Positions 42,347-51,391 of a stretch of DNA of 64,000 nucleotides are shown here, one piece after another. Numbering within the stretch: the stretch's first letter is position 1; every line of letters starts with the position of its first letter. The notes under the pieces are model-generated. The model ran no database searches. It was not told where the DNA came from and saw nothing but the letters and a program-made list of their open reading frames with translations. Position numbers and translations under genes: made by a program. The stretch spans positions 62,001 to 126,000 of the forward strand of contig CAXXKK010000023.1 in assembly GCA_963676845.2 (NCBI GenBank). Direction: 5' to 3'. This DNA comes from G963662675 sp963676845. GTDB lineage: Bacteria; Bacteroidota; Bacteroidia; Bacteroidales; Prolixibacteraceae.

Positions 42347-42853
42347 TCACGACTCACCACTCTCTACTTCACAAATTATCACTACATAGTTTTTCCCATA
42401 CTCCTTTGCACACTTGGGGCAAGTTATATACCACATAAACCATTTTTTAATAGTTAGTCCTTTCGCCCTCATCAGCAATTTATAGTCATCGCTCCATTCT
42501 TTCGTATCATATATCTGTCCTTCATAAACCTTACTATAAAATTTGCCTGTGAGACTTATATTCTTAACACCGGGAACTTCCTTATCAACCGCTAAATACA
42601 AGTTCATATTTCTTTTTGAAGTTCGATCAGTAAGACACATGGAACCTAGTACGTGTGCTCCTGCATTTCTTACTTTGGAATCTAACCTTTTCATGACCCG
42701 CTCAATATTTAGTGGTTTCCGAAAAAGGATAAATACATGATCCATCAGAAATATCTTATTCTTCCAGAATAAAACTTTATTATCCCATGATTCAGGATTA
42801 AACGGCTGGCAACAGTTGAATTGTTCCTCTTCAGCTACATAATCTTCTCTCAT
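42347..42853 (-). CDS. Conserved protein with CxxC motif, copy 2
   Basis: 168 residues from ATG 42853. A paralogue of the gene at 41725, with the same order of blocks (FNPESWDNKVLFWKNKIFL; PLNIERVMKRLDSKVRNAGA; TGKFYSKVYEGQ; FMWYITCPKCAKEYGKNYVV). The duplication includes upstream DNA: AAATCAGTTG...TTCCATTTCCTAT at 42884-42903 resembles AAATCAGTTG...GCCTATTTCCTAT at 42246-42269. Function unknown. Confidence 0.7.
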   Translation of the reverse strand: MREDYVAEEEQFNCCQPFNPESWDNKVLFWKNKIFLMDHVFILFRKPLNIERVMKRLDSKVRNAGAHVLGSMCLTDRTSKRNMNLYLAVDKEVPGVKNISLTGKFYSKVYEGQIYDTKEWSDDYKLLMRAKGLTIKKWFMWYITCPKCAKEYGKNYVVIICEVESGES

Positions 42854-42975
42854 ATCCAACTCATTTAAATACCAAATTTAAATCAGTTGCGTTCCATTTC
42901 CTATAGCCATTAACAGCTATTAAGAAAAAGGAACGTATAGATATATAGTCTATTCATTGAGTTAATGAAAATAAA

Positions 42976-42999
42976 AAAGCCGGAGAAAACTCCGGCTTT
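42976..42999 (-). terminator. Rho-independent terminator of the esterase gene
   Basis: A 10-bp perfect stem AAAGCCGGAG/CTCCGGCTTT with an AAAA loop, 33 bp past the stop of the minus-strand esterase. The minus strand continues in a T run. Confidence 0.88.
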
Positions 43000-43031
43000 A
43001 GTAGTACATATTGAGATTATATTTTTTCTCT

Positions 43032-44294
43032 TTAATAAAATATACTGTCAAAAAATGCTTTCATTTCAGCAGCGTAAGGAACACCATATTGCTCAAAAGT
43101 TGCAGCTGTGCGTGCATCCGGCTTCCAATCAAAGAAAGCATGCCCTGCTCCTTCAACCTGTACATATTCTGCTCTTTGACCTGCAGCCTCCAAAACATCA
43201 ACGTAACTTTGAACTTCCTCATCAGAAATCAAGAAATCATTCGTTCCGCGGGTAAGGAATTGAGGTACTGCACGTACACTTGCATCCGGAATATTTTTAA
43301 TAGGAGACACCGCATCAACCTGCTCAGGAGTTAAATCTTCAACATAAGTACCTAAGGTTTCACCTCTGAAAACACCATAGCTAGGTGCTGCAGCTTTCAT
43401 TGCGACAAGAAGTTCTTCACGAAACTGATCTGCAGTTTTTCCTTCAGGAAGGTAAGTTGGCATATATTCGTAAACACCATCTGCAAAACCACCGTCACCA
43501 ATTCTTTCAACCATTGTGGAGGCAGAAGCAGACAAATGACCACCAGCACTGTCACCAGTAACAGCAATACGTGTAGGATCTCCACCATATTCAGCAGCAT
43601 GCTCCATAATGTGTGCAATACCACCGTAAACATCTTCAATCAACATGTTCATGGTGTTTGGTATTTCATCACCATCACCGGTACCAATCCAGCGATAATC
43701 TATGCTGAATACAACATATTGGTCACCTTTTACCAATTCGCGAGCTAAACCACGCATAATATCTTCAACATTTGAAGACCATCCACCACCGTGGATAATG
43801 ATGATACAAGGAAGGTTTTCAGCTCCTTTAGGAGAAAATACATCGTATTTTAAAGGCTTAACACCTGGTTGTGCGTAAACAACATCATGAGTTACATTGA
43901 TGTTTTCAACCAATGGAGTTTCAACAAAAGTTGCTCCAATTGTCATGTCTTTATCAACAGTTAATTTTTCCTCAAGGTTGAAGTGTTCAAAACTCATTGT
44001 TCCCCACATACTACCTGCAACTGTTTTATAGATGCAATCAAGGCTGTAACCTGCATCAGGAGTTGCTGTAACTGTCAGTACAGTTCCTTCTGCGACCAAA
44101 CTATCTGCAGGAATTTCAGGACTTACAGTATAAGATCCATTTACAGCAGCAACTGGATTTACTTTAAACATTTCTCCCGTTGATGCTGTTTGATCACCAC
44201 TTGATGAAGTTGATCCTGAATTACAAGCACTAAACACGATCATAGACATTAACAAAGCAAACGAAATTAATGTCTTGAAATTTAGCTTTTTCAT
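43032..44294 (-). CDS. Lipoprotein esterase (alpha/beta hydrolase) with N-terminal InlB-type repeat
   Basis: 420 residues. The lipoprotein signal is SMIVFSAC (lipid on Cys24). Residues of about 43-130 resemble a divergent InlB B-repeat: GSYTVSPEIPADSLVAEGTV, VTATPDAGYSLDCI and MTIGATFVETP. From about 150 follows an HSL/BD-FAE-type esterase with oxyanion motif IIIHGGGWSS, nucleophile elbow VTGDSAGGHLSA, late DFLI acidic region and GAGHAFFDW with the catalytic His. It probably removes acetyl or feruloyl groups from polysaccharide at the cell surface. The nearby GH3 enzyme fits a glycan-degrading context, though no SusCD pair is present. Confidence 0.85.
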   Translation of the reverse strand: MKKLNFKTLISFALLMSMIVFSACNSGSTSSSGDQTASTGEMFKVNPVAAVNGSYTVSPEIPADSLVAEGTVLTVTATPDAGYSLDCIYKTVAGSMWGTMSFEHFNLEEKLTVDKDMTIGATFVETPLVENINVTHDVVYAQPGVKPLKYDVFSPKGAENLPCIIIIHGGGWSSNVEDIMRGLARELVKGDQYVVFSIDYRWIGTGDGDEIPNTMNMLIEDVYGGIAHIMEHAAEYGGDPTRIAVTGDSAGGHLSASASTMVERIGDGGFADGVYEYMPTYLPEGKTADQFREELLVAMKAAAPSYGVFRGETLGTYVEDLTPEQVDAVSPIKNIPDASVRAVPQFLTRGTNDFLISDEEVQSYVDVLEAAGQRAEYVQVEGAGHAFFDWKPDARTAATFEQYGVPYAAEMKAFFDSIFY

Positions 44295-44475
44295 TTTAAT
44301 AGAATTTAATTGATTTTAATTAATTATATAGACTTATTTTTTCCTATGGTTCCTTTCACGAATATACTAATTATTCAAAGGACTTTAATAGCATTATATA
44401 GACTGAAAAAGGTATGGTTATTTTTCAGTTCTTAGTTCCAACCCGTTTTTATGGATGATTATCCAGGGGGTTTAT

Positions 44476-44483
44476 TAATTTTG
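44476..44483 (+). promoter_or_regulatory. Possible -7 box of the universal stress protein gene
   Basis: TAATTTTG matches TAnnTTTG but lies only 7 bp before the ATG, which would make a nearly leaderless transcript. Weak. Confidence 0.25.
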
Positions 44484-44490
44484 AAGTTGA

Positions 44491-45306
44491 ATGAGCAACC
44501 TTTCAGAACAACGAATTATGGTGCATTGTGATTTTTCAGGAACAATGCACACAGCTATTGCCCATGGGTTAAGAATAGCAAACATATTTGAAAAGGAGTT
44601 ATGTCTTTTTCATCCTCTGGAGAAAAATGGAAAATCTGAAAAACTGGAAGCTCAAAAAGCACTCGGAAAAATAATCCGGAAATTAAAAGATGATTTTCCA
44701 CAGATGCCTATTTCCAGCCTTACTCTTAAAGGCAAACTACAGCAGAATATCGAACGGATTACGGAACAATACGATGGGATCATGCTGGTTTTGACTTCAG
44801 AAAATATCAAAAAGAAATTACCTGCTTTGCAGGAGAGTCAAATTCCATTTCTATTTGTGAAAAACAATGTCCCAGAATCCCTTCAATATAAAAAAGTAAT
44901 GTTACCTGTTGACTTTAGAAAAACGATGAAGGAAACTTCACTTTGGGCTTCATATTTTGGACGCTTTAATCAGTCGCAAATTGAAATATTGTGCGCAACA
45001 GAAAAGCACACAGAGTATAAATCAAAAACCCGGAAGAATAAACTATTCATTGAGCAACTTCTGTATAAATTCGAACTTGATGCCCAGTTTACCCAGGCAC
45101 AAAAAGGAAGTTTTGCCCTTCCCTTTGAAGCACTTAATAAAAGTAAAAAACAAGAATTTGACCTGATGATTATTCCATCAAGCCAGCACATTAGCCTGCT
45201 CGACCTAATTGTAGGATTACCAGAGACAAAACTCATTAAAAAGTCTGGTGATTTGCCTATTTTATGCATTAACCCGAAAAGAGATATGTATATTCTCTGT
45301 GATTAA
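44491..45306 (+). CDS. Universal stress protein, tandem Usp-like
   Basis: 271 residues comprising two Usp-like halves. The first (about 7-125) starts RIMVHCDFSGTMHTAIAHGL, and the second (about 133-268) starts KKVMLPVDFRKTMKETSLWA and ends KSGDLPILCINPKRD. The usual G-x2-G-x9-G(S/T) ATP loop is not clear, so nucleotide binding is doubtful. Cytoplasmic. Usp proteins respond to starvation or redox stress, and the specific trigger is unknown. It is followed by a barrel gene with its own start region. Confidence 0.75.
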   Translation: MSNLSEQRIMVHCDFSGTMHTAIAHGLRIANIFEKELCLFHPLEKNGKSEKLEAQKALGKIIRKLKDDFPQMPISSLTLKGKLQQNIERITEQYDGIMLVLTSENIKKKLPALQESQIPFLFVKNNVPESLQYKKVMLPVDFRKTMKETSLWASYFGRFNQSQIEILCATEKHTEYKSKTRKNKLFIEQLLYKFELDAQFTQAQKGSFALPFEALNKSKKQEFDLMIIPSSQHISLLDLIVGLPETKLIKKSGDLPILCINPKRDMYILCD

Positions 45307-45398
45307 TATTGAGTATACAGCGTATTCATTCCTAAAAAACATAAGAAAAGTTTGAATTTTTCTATTTCCTTTGTATACGAAATTTGAAAACTTTAAAC

Positions 45399-46382
45399 AT
45401 GAAACTTCCTTTACTTATACTATCACTCTTGCTATCGGTAGCATCAATAGCTCAAAAATTAGAATACTCTGTCCTTTTTCAAGGCATTGGCGATAATCGT
45501 GAATACTCTCGTGAATACGCTCTGCCAAAAACCATTCTTGGTGAACGTACCAGCTTTGAAATTGGGACAACTCTTGATGAAAATCATAAATTCAGGGTAG
45601 GTTTAAGTCATTTATTCGAGTTTGGAAGTGAAATAAACGACCTAAAACCTAATCTTACTGCTTATTATCAATACAACGATAAACAAAAAGTATTTTACTT
45701 CGGGGCATTTCCCCGGTTGGGATTACTGAATTACCCACTGGCAATGCTCTCTGATACTTTAAATTATTACAGACCCAATATTGAAGGATTGTATGGTCAG
45801 TACAAATGGACTTGGGGTAACCAGGGAGGATTTGTTGACTGGACAAGCAGACAGACAGATTACAAACGGGAAACATTTCTTGCCGGTATTTTTGGTAAAA
45901 TGCAATTTGGCTCATTCTTTTTTGAGAACTACCTCTTAATGTTTCATTACGCAGGAACCGCCCTACGACCAGAAGGAGAACATATTTCAGACAACCACGG
46001 AATGTCGCTCTTACTAGGTGCAAATCTCGAAAAACTAATTCCAATACAAAAAGCATATATAAAAGCTGGAATCTTGGAATCCGGACTTCGGGAACGAAAT
46101 GTTACAGATGGTTATATTACAGGATGGAGTTTCACCGGTGAACTTTATGGAGAAAGTAAAAGTTTTGCTCTACGAGCAACCTACCATCAGGGAGATGGTC
46201 ATAATCTAATGTATGGTGACAGCTTTTACAATGCAGACAGTTACTTACGCACAGACATTTACTGGAAATTTATCAACTCGGAACAAATACAAGGGCGTTT
46301 TAACCTTTCTTTCCATTTAATTGAAGGAAGTACTCTTGATCAATCACAACAATTATCTCTGGTGTATAAGTTTGGGAATTAG
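45399..46382 (+). CDS. Outer-membrane beta-barrel protein of unknown function
   Basis: 327 residues from ATG 45399 with signal peptide MKLPLLILSLLLSVASIAQ (the frame reaches back to a TTG). The mature protein is made of alternating amphipathic strands with many Tyr/Phe/Trp (LTAYYQYNDKQKVFYFGAFP; GSFFFENYLLMFHYAGTALR) and ends in the strand LSLVYKFGN, typical of an outer-membrane barrel C-terminus. No specific family recognised. Convergent with the GH3 gene. Confidence 0.7.
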   Translation: MKLPLLILSLLLSVASIAQKLEYSVLFQGIGDNREYSREYALPKTILGERTSFEIGTTLDENHKFRVGLSHLFEFGSEINDLKPNLTAYYQYNDKQKVFYFGAFPRLGLLNYPLAMLSDTLNYYRPNIEGLYGQYKWTWGNQGGFVDWTSRQTDYKRETFLAGIFGKMQFGSFFFENYLLMFHYAGTALRPEGEHISDNHGMSLLLGANLEKLIPIQKAYIKAGILESGLRERNVTDGYITGWSFTGELYGESKSFALRATYHQGDGHNLMYGDSFYNADSYLRTDIYWKFINSEQIQGRFNLSFHLIEGSTLDQSQQLSLVYKFGN

Positions 46383-46460
46383 ATAAATAATGAATAGTTC
46401 TTTCTCAAACCAACAGTAGTTTGATTTACTGAGACGAAGTACTATCACTTTTTAGCACAA

Positions 46461-46489
46461 AAAAAGAGGGTTATAAATAACCCCCTTTT
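46461..46489 (-). terminator. Terminator between the convergent barrel and GH3 genes
   Basis: AAAAAGAGGGTTAT/ATAACCCCCTTTT-type hairpin with arms GGGTTAT and ATAACCC, flanked by A and T runs on both sides. It can act in both directions, 20 bp past the GH3 stop. Confidence 0.75.
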
Positions 46490-46508
46490 CTTTTGCACAT
46501 TTTAATTA

Positions 46509-48851
46509 TTAAAATGCATGATTTACTTTTTCCATCCATTCTGTTTCTGATATACTGAATGGTAATTCAGCTTTTATATCAGCAGAGGAAGCACCAACTA
46601 ATGCTTTATAGTCACCGGCATCTGTAATCCATGCCAATTCTAATTCGTTGAATGAAGCAACATCAGCTTTAGTGAATGTTAATTCAACAGTTTCACTCTC
46701 ACCTGGTTGCAATTCTGCAGTTTTACCAAAAGCTTTTAATTCTTTCACTGGCTTGTCTGCATATTTACTTTCAGGAGCAGAAACATACAATTCAACAACT
46801 TCTTTACCAGCATAATCACCGCTGTTTGTAACAGTTACAGAAACTGTATAGTTGCCATTGCTTTCTTTAATTGTTGCGTTGCTATAATCAAATGTAGTAT
46901 ATGAAAGACCATAACCAAATGGGTATGATACAGACACATTAAATTTGTCAAAATAACGATAACCTACATAGATGTCTTCTTCATACACAGTGTAGTCGTA
47001 ATTTCTTCTTTCGTTTTGGACACCTGGTCTGCTAGCCATAAAACCTGAAAGATCCATTGTTTCATTCTCAAATAACGGGAAGTTTTGAGATGACCAGTGA
47101 TCTTCGTAGTTTACAGGATAAGTTGCTGTTAATTTACCAGAAGGAGTAACTTTACCACTCAATGCATCAGCGATTGTGTTACCACCTTCTTGTCCAGCCT
47201 GACCAGCTAACAAGATTGCATCCGGCATTGATTTCCAGCTTGCAGTTTCAATAACACCACCGATGTTAAGAACAACAATTACCTTTTTATCTGCAGCGTG
47301 GAAAGCTTCAGTTACAGCAGAAATTAACCCTATCTCATTTTCAGAAAGGTTGAAGTCGCGATCCAGTTTACGATCATAGAACTCACCAGAAGTACGTCCA
47401 ATTGTAATGATTGCCACATCGTTGCTTTTTACAGCTTTTGCTAACATATCTTCAGAAGGAACAAATTCATCGGCTCTGGTTGTAGGCATAAATGCAGATA
47501 GTTCATCACCACTTGCAGCAGCAGCTTTAGCAGCTTCTTCTTCCATATAAGTTTCGTAAGCCTTTACAACAGCACTGTTTACTTTGTAGTTTGCATTTTT
47601 CAGCCCTTCAATTAAAGAAACAGTGTATGCTTTGTTTACATCACCCGAACCTGTACCACCAGCAATCAGGTCATATGAAGTAATACCAAAAGCAGCAACT
47701 TTTTTCACAGATGAAGCAAGAGGCATTGTTTGGTCATCATTTTTAAGAAGAATCATACCTTCAGCAGCAGACTGACGAGTAATTGCAGCATGTGCTTCAA
47801 GGTCTGGAGCATCAGAATACTCATACCCTTTAAATCGAGGAGAACGAAGAACAAGTTCCATAACACGTTCTACACAAGCGTCTACTTCGTCCATAGTTAA
47901 GTAACCACTTTCCATAGCTTCAACCAAAGCTTCATATTGTACATCACGGCCTGGTTCAATTAAGTCGTTACCAGCTTTAATCTGAGCAACAACATCACTC
48001 CCACCAAACCAGTCAGTCATTACTAAACCTTTGAATCCCCACTCACCTCTTAGTACATCATTAAGAAGGTCTTTTCTTTCAGAAGTATAAATACCGTTTA
48101 GGTAATTGTAAGAAGTCATTAAAGTCCATGGTTGTGCTTCTTTAACAACAATTTCGAAACTTTTTAGGTACAACTCACGCAAAGCTCTGTGAGAAACACG
48201 TGAATCCATACCTGTTCTGTTTGTTTCCTGGTTGTTTGCCACAAAGTGTTTCACTGATGTTCCAACGCCATTGCTTTGAACACCTTTTACCATTGCTGCA
48301 GCAATTTTACCTGAAACCACAGGATCTTCTGAATAATATTCAAAATTACGTCCGTTTAGCGGGTTTCTTTGAATATTCAATGCAGGAGCTAAAAGTACGT
48401 CAGCACCATATTCCAACACTTCGTTCCCCATGGCTTTACCAACTTGCTCAACAAGATCGGTGTTCCATGTAGAAGCCATTACAGTACCTACAGGGAAACC
48501 TGTACAATAATATGTATTATCATCGCCTTCGCGAGTTGGAGAAATACGTAATCCCGCAGGGCCATCAGCCAATACTACAGCTGGAATTCCCAAACGCTCA
48601 ATCGGATATGTTGTACCCGCAGCTCCGGGAACAAGAGATTGTGTTTCACCTACTACTGCTTCATCACCTGAAGCACCAGCCATACCGGTACCAATCAAAA
48701 AATGAGCTTTCTCTTCAATTGTCATCGCATCAATTACTTCCTGAACTGAAGCTTGCCCCAACTGAGGAGCATTTTGTGCTTTAACAAAGTTTGGTAAGAT
48801 TGTCACTGCCAGAATAAAAACAGCGCAAACTGATAAGATTCTTTTTTTCAT
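46509..48851 (-). CDS. Glycoside hydrolase family 3 beta-glucosidase
   Basis: 780 residues with signal peptide MKKRILSVCAVFILAVTILP. The GH3 N-terminal barrel (about 35-330) contains GPAGLRISP, the conserved SVKHFVANNQETNR, and the nucleophile Asp280 in VMTDWFGG. The GH3 C-terminal alpha/beta domain (about 365-610) is followed by a fibronectin-III-like domain (about 660-760, VELYVSAPESKYADKPVKEL). Such enzymes are periplasmic or secreted and release glucose or xylose from beta-linked oligosaccharides. Exact specificity is not readable. The acid/base Glu was not pinpointed. Confidence 0.92.
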   Translation of the reverse strand: MKKRILSVCAVFILAVTILPNFVKAQNAPQLGQASVQEVIDAMTIEEKAHFLIGTGMAGASGDEAVVGETQSLVPGAAGTTYPIERLGIPAVVLADGPAGLRISPTREGDDNTYYCTGFPVGTVMASTWNTDLVEQVGKAMGNEVLEYGADVLLAPALNIQRNPLNGRNFEYYSEDPVVSGKIAAAMVKGVQSNGVGTSVKHFVANNQETNRTGMDSRVSHRALRELYLKSFEIVVKEAQPWTLMTSYNYLNGIYTSERKDLLNDVLRGEWGFKGLVMTDWFGGSDVVAQIKAGNDLIEPGRDVQYEALVEAMESGYLTMDEVDACVERVMELVLRSPRFKGYEYSDAPDLEAHAAITRQSAAEGMILLKNDDQTMPLASSVKKVAAFGITSYDLIAGGTGSGDVNKAYTVSLIEGLKNANYKVNSAVVKAYETYMEEEAAKAAAASGDELSAFMPTTRADEFVPSEDMLAKAVKSNDVAIITIGRTSGEFYDRKLDRDFNLSENEIGLISAVTEAFHAADKKVIVVLNIGGVIETASWKSMPDAILLAGQAGQEGGNTIADALSGKVTPSGKLTATYPVNYEDHWSSQNFPLFENETMDLSGFMASRPGVQNERRNYDYTVYEEDIYVGYRYFDKFNVSVSYPFGYGLSYTTFDYSNATIKESNGNYTVSVTVTNSGDYAGKEVVELYVSAPESKYADKPVKELKAFGKTAELQPGESETVELTFTKADVASFNELELAWITDAGDYKALVGASSADIKAELPFSISETEWMEKVNHAF

Positions 48852-49036
48852 GTTTATTTTTAAATAGTTAATCTAAAATGTATTTCTTCTCTAAGTATTT
48901 CAATCGTTTAATTTGTCCATCACAAAAACGACATCACACAAGCAGCCAAAATTATATTCAATCTTAATTTTTTCATTTGATTTAGATCAGAAAATGATTA
49001 TTCTCTGATTTATTTCAACCATGATACTTACTTTCT

Positions 49037-49044
49037 TAAATTTG
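49037..49044 (+). promoter_or_regulatory. -7 promoter box of the Crp/Fnr gene
   Basis: TAAATTTG fits TAnnTTTG, 22 bp before the ATG at 49066. Confidence 0.4.
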
Positions 49045-49065
49045 TAATCATCATTTTAATACCAG

Positions 49066-49653
49066 ATGGAGGAATACAAAAACAGGATAGAAATTGCAGA
49101 ATTAATATCAAACAGGATTTATCCTTTAGCCCATGATGATATTAAATTATTTACCTCAATAATCACCCAGGAAGAATTTTCAAAAGGGGAAATGATTTTA
49201 AAAGAAGGTGAAATCGCCAATGATATTTTCTGGGTTGGTAAGGGAATGATTCGTGAATTTTATTACAAAAATGGGAAAGATATTACCGAACATTTTGCCT
49301 GTGAAGGACAAGGAGCTTTATCTATTACCAGTATATTTAAAAATGAGCCAACACATCTAATGATTGAGGCCTACGAAAATAGTATTGTTTTTCGTATACC
49401 TTATAAGAAATTTATCACGCTGGCTCAAAAGAATAATTCCATTTCTACCTTATTACGTAAATTATTAGAAGGTTCTTTAATTATGTCTCAGGAAAAAGCA
49501 GATTCATGGAGATATGAAACCGTTCAAGAGCGTTATGAGCGTTTTCTGAGAGAATATCCGGAAGCTGCAAAACGTGCTTCTGTTAACCACATTGCATCAT
49601 ACTTATTAATGACACCAGAAACACTTAGCCGGGTTCGGGCAAAACTATCGTAA
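49066..49653 (+). CDS. Crp/Fnr-family transcriptional regulator
   Basis: 195 residues. An N-terminal cyclic-nucleotide-binding-type beta roll (about 25-115, SKGEMILKEGEIANDIFWVG) is followed by a dimer helix and a C-terminal winged HTH whose recognition helix is SVNHIASYLLMTPETLSRVR. No cysteine set for an FNR [4Fe-4S] cluster is seen, and the cAMP-contact residues are not obvious, so the ligand is unknown. Similar short regulators are frequent in Bacteroidota. It has no clear target next to it; the GH3 gene is divergent 214 bp away. Confidence 0.85.
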   Translation: MEEYKNRIEIAELISNRIYPLAHDDIKLFTSIITQEEFSKGEMILKEGEIANDIFWVGKGMIREFYYKNGKDITEHFACEGQGALSITSIFKNEPTHLMIEAYENSIVFRIPYKKFITLAQKNNSISTLLRKLLEGSLIMSQEKADSWRYETVQERYERFLREYPEAAKRASVNHIASYLLMTPETLSRVRAKLS

Positions 49654-49882
49654 TACTTCACACTCTACCTAAAACGTAAAAAACAGACTACTCCACTATT
49701 TTCCCATCCATTTGCTAAAAAAAAGATAAAAAGACATCCATAGAAGCTAAAAAGAACGGGGGTCCCTTCTAAATTCTATTACTTTAAAAAAGCATTAAAC
49801 ATTTTAAGATATAAATGTTTTGAACTATGAAAAAAAAATTTCTTAACTTGAAAATATTCAGATAACAACACATCCTCAAATT

Positions 49883-50839
49883 ATGAAAAAGAAAATTTTA
49901 CTGGGAGCTATCTTTTCAATCTTTATGATTGTTTCTTTTGGACAAGATCTCCCAATTATTGAAATTATAAACAATACGGGTTATGATGTTTATTATTTAC
50001 ACATGAGCCAAACTGCCAGTGATAACTGGGAAGATGACGAATTAGGAGATGATATTCTCTATGATGGTGAATCAACTTATATTCGTTTGCCATATCCCCT
50101 GGATGTAACCAATACTTACGACATAAAACTGGAAGACGATGAAGGAGACACCTATACTAAATGGGATGTAACCATAAGCGCCAACAGTGCGATTGAGTTT
50201 ACAATAGCTGATCTGGATGTTGATTCTGATTACGACTATTACGATACCTCTTCTAGTGAAGATTATCCTGAAATTGAGATTACAAACAATACAGGCTATA
50301 CAATTTACTACGTCTATGTAAGCCCAACAGACAGTGACTGGGGCGATGATGTTTTAGATGACGATATTCTTTTAGATGGAGAGTCTGTATATGTAACACT
50401 CCCCTATTCTATCGATTACGAAAATGAATATGACATAAAACTGGAAGATAGCGAAGGTGACACATACACAAGATGGGCTGTTGATGTTTCTCCTTATGAT
50501 GAAATTGAGTTTACGATAGATGATCTGGATCTAGGCTCAGATTTTTATGATATTCTATACACATATCCTGAAATTGAAATCACAAACAACACGGGTTATA
50601 CAATTTGGTACGTCTATGTATCGGAGACAGACAGAGACAGCTGGGGAGAAGATATTTTAGAAGATGATGTTCTTCTTGACGGTGAATCTGTTTATGTGTC
50701 CTTACCATACTCTCTGGAAATTGTAGATGAATATGATATCAAAGTAGAAGATGACGAAGGTGATACATACACAAAATGGAATGTTGAAATTTCACCTTAT
50801 GATGAAGTTGAGTTTACTCTCGACGATATAGACTATTAA
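49883..50839 (+). CDS. Secreted acidic protein of three tandem repeats
   Basis: 318 residues: signal peptide (MKKKILLGAIFSIFMIVSFG) and three repeats of about 90 residues (about 24-116, 129-219, 229-318). Each has the order EITNNTGYTIYYVYVS, WGDDVLDDDILLDGESVYV, LPYS, YDIKLEDSEGDTYTRW and DEIEFTIDDLD. Repeats 2 and 3 are most alike. The composition is highly acidic (Asp, Glu) and Tyr-rich, as in Ca-binding or beta-sandwich surface modules. No T9SS sorting domain. Function unknown. The repeats look like recent internal duplications. Confidence 0.75.
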   Translation: MKKKILLGAIFSIFMIVSFGQDLPIIEIINNTGYDVYYLHMSQTASDNWEDDELGDDILYDGESTYIRLPYPLDVTNTYDIKLEDDEGDTYTKWDVTISANSAIEFTIADLDVDSDYDYYDTSSSEDYPEIEITNNTGYTIYYVYVSPTDSDWGDDVLDDDILLDGESVYVTLPYSIDYENEYDIKLEDSEGDTYTRWAVDVSPYDEIEFTIDDLDLGSDFYDILYTYPEIEITNNTGYTIWYVYVSETDRDSWGEDILEDDVLLDGESVYVSLPYSLEIVDEYDIKVEDDEGDTYTKWNVEISPYDEVEFTLDDIDY

Positions 50840-50892
50840 AACACAAGCAACCATTTGGACTTTTAAATCATCTATCGTAAAATTAAACGATA

Positions 50893-51375
50893 ATGATTAT
50901 GAAAACAGTCTCTTTTGTATTGATATTTATTTTGGGAACGATTTTTCTTGAATCGTGCAGCAAAGATGAAATAGATATTAACTCTTTCCTTTTTGAAATT
51001 GATAAAACGAAGTATTACGATTCTGAAGTTTTGAATGCCCCCTATACCGATATATATGGAATATGGGAAATCTATGATATATCAGGTGGTTTGACCGGAG
51101 ATGGTTATGAAATCAATTTTGATTACCTGGAGGTAAAACCTTTTGGAATATATGGATTCATAAATGAGGATGAATTAATTGAGTTCGGGAAAATTGTTCC
51201 CACACAAGACGCGACTAATGAAACTGATTTGCTGGTTGAATTTACCAAAGACGAGGAATCAGGTTCTTTTTTTGGTGACCCAGAAAAATACATTCAATTT
51301 AGTGGGAAAGACACTTTACACTTAATGTCTCCATGCTGCGATAGGTATAACTATCACTTTGAACGAATAAAATAG
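50893..51375 (+). CDS. Unidentified lipoprotein
   Basis: 160 residues (158 if ATG 50899 is used). Signal peptide with lipobox IFLESC then SKDE, so lipid-anchored in the envelope. The mature part is a small beta-rich domain (YTDIYGIWEIYDISGG; YLEVKPFGIYGFINEDELIE; ends MSPCCDRYNYHFERI) that looks like a lipocalin-like or META-type domain, but no family is certain. It lies 53 bp after the repeat protein on the same strand and may share its transcript. Confidence 0.65.
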   Translation: MIMKTVSFVLIFILGTIFLESCSKDEIDINSFLFEIDKTKYYDSEVLNAPYTDIYGIWEIYDISGGLTGDGYEINFDYLEVKPFGIYGFINEDELIEFGKIVPTQDATNETDLLVEFTKDEESGSFFGDPEKYIQFSGKDTLHLMSPCCDRYNYHFERIK

Positions 51376-51391
51376 TTTAGCAAGCTTGATC

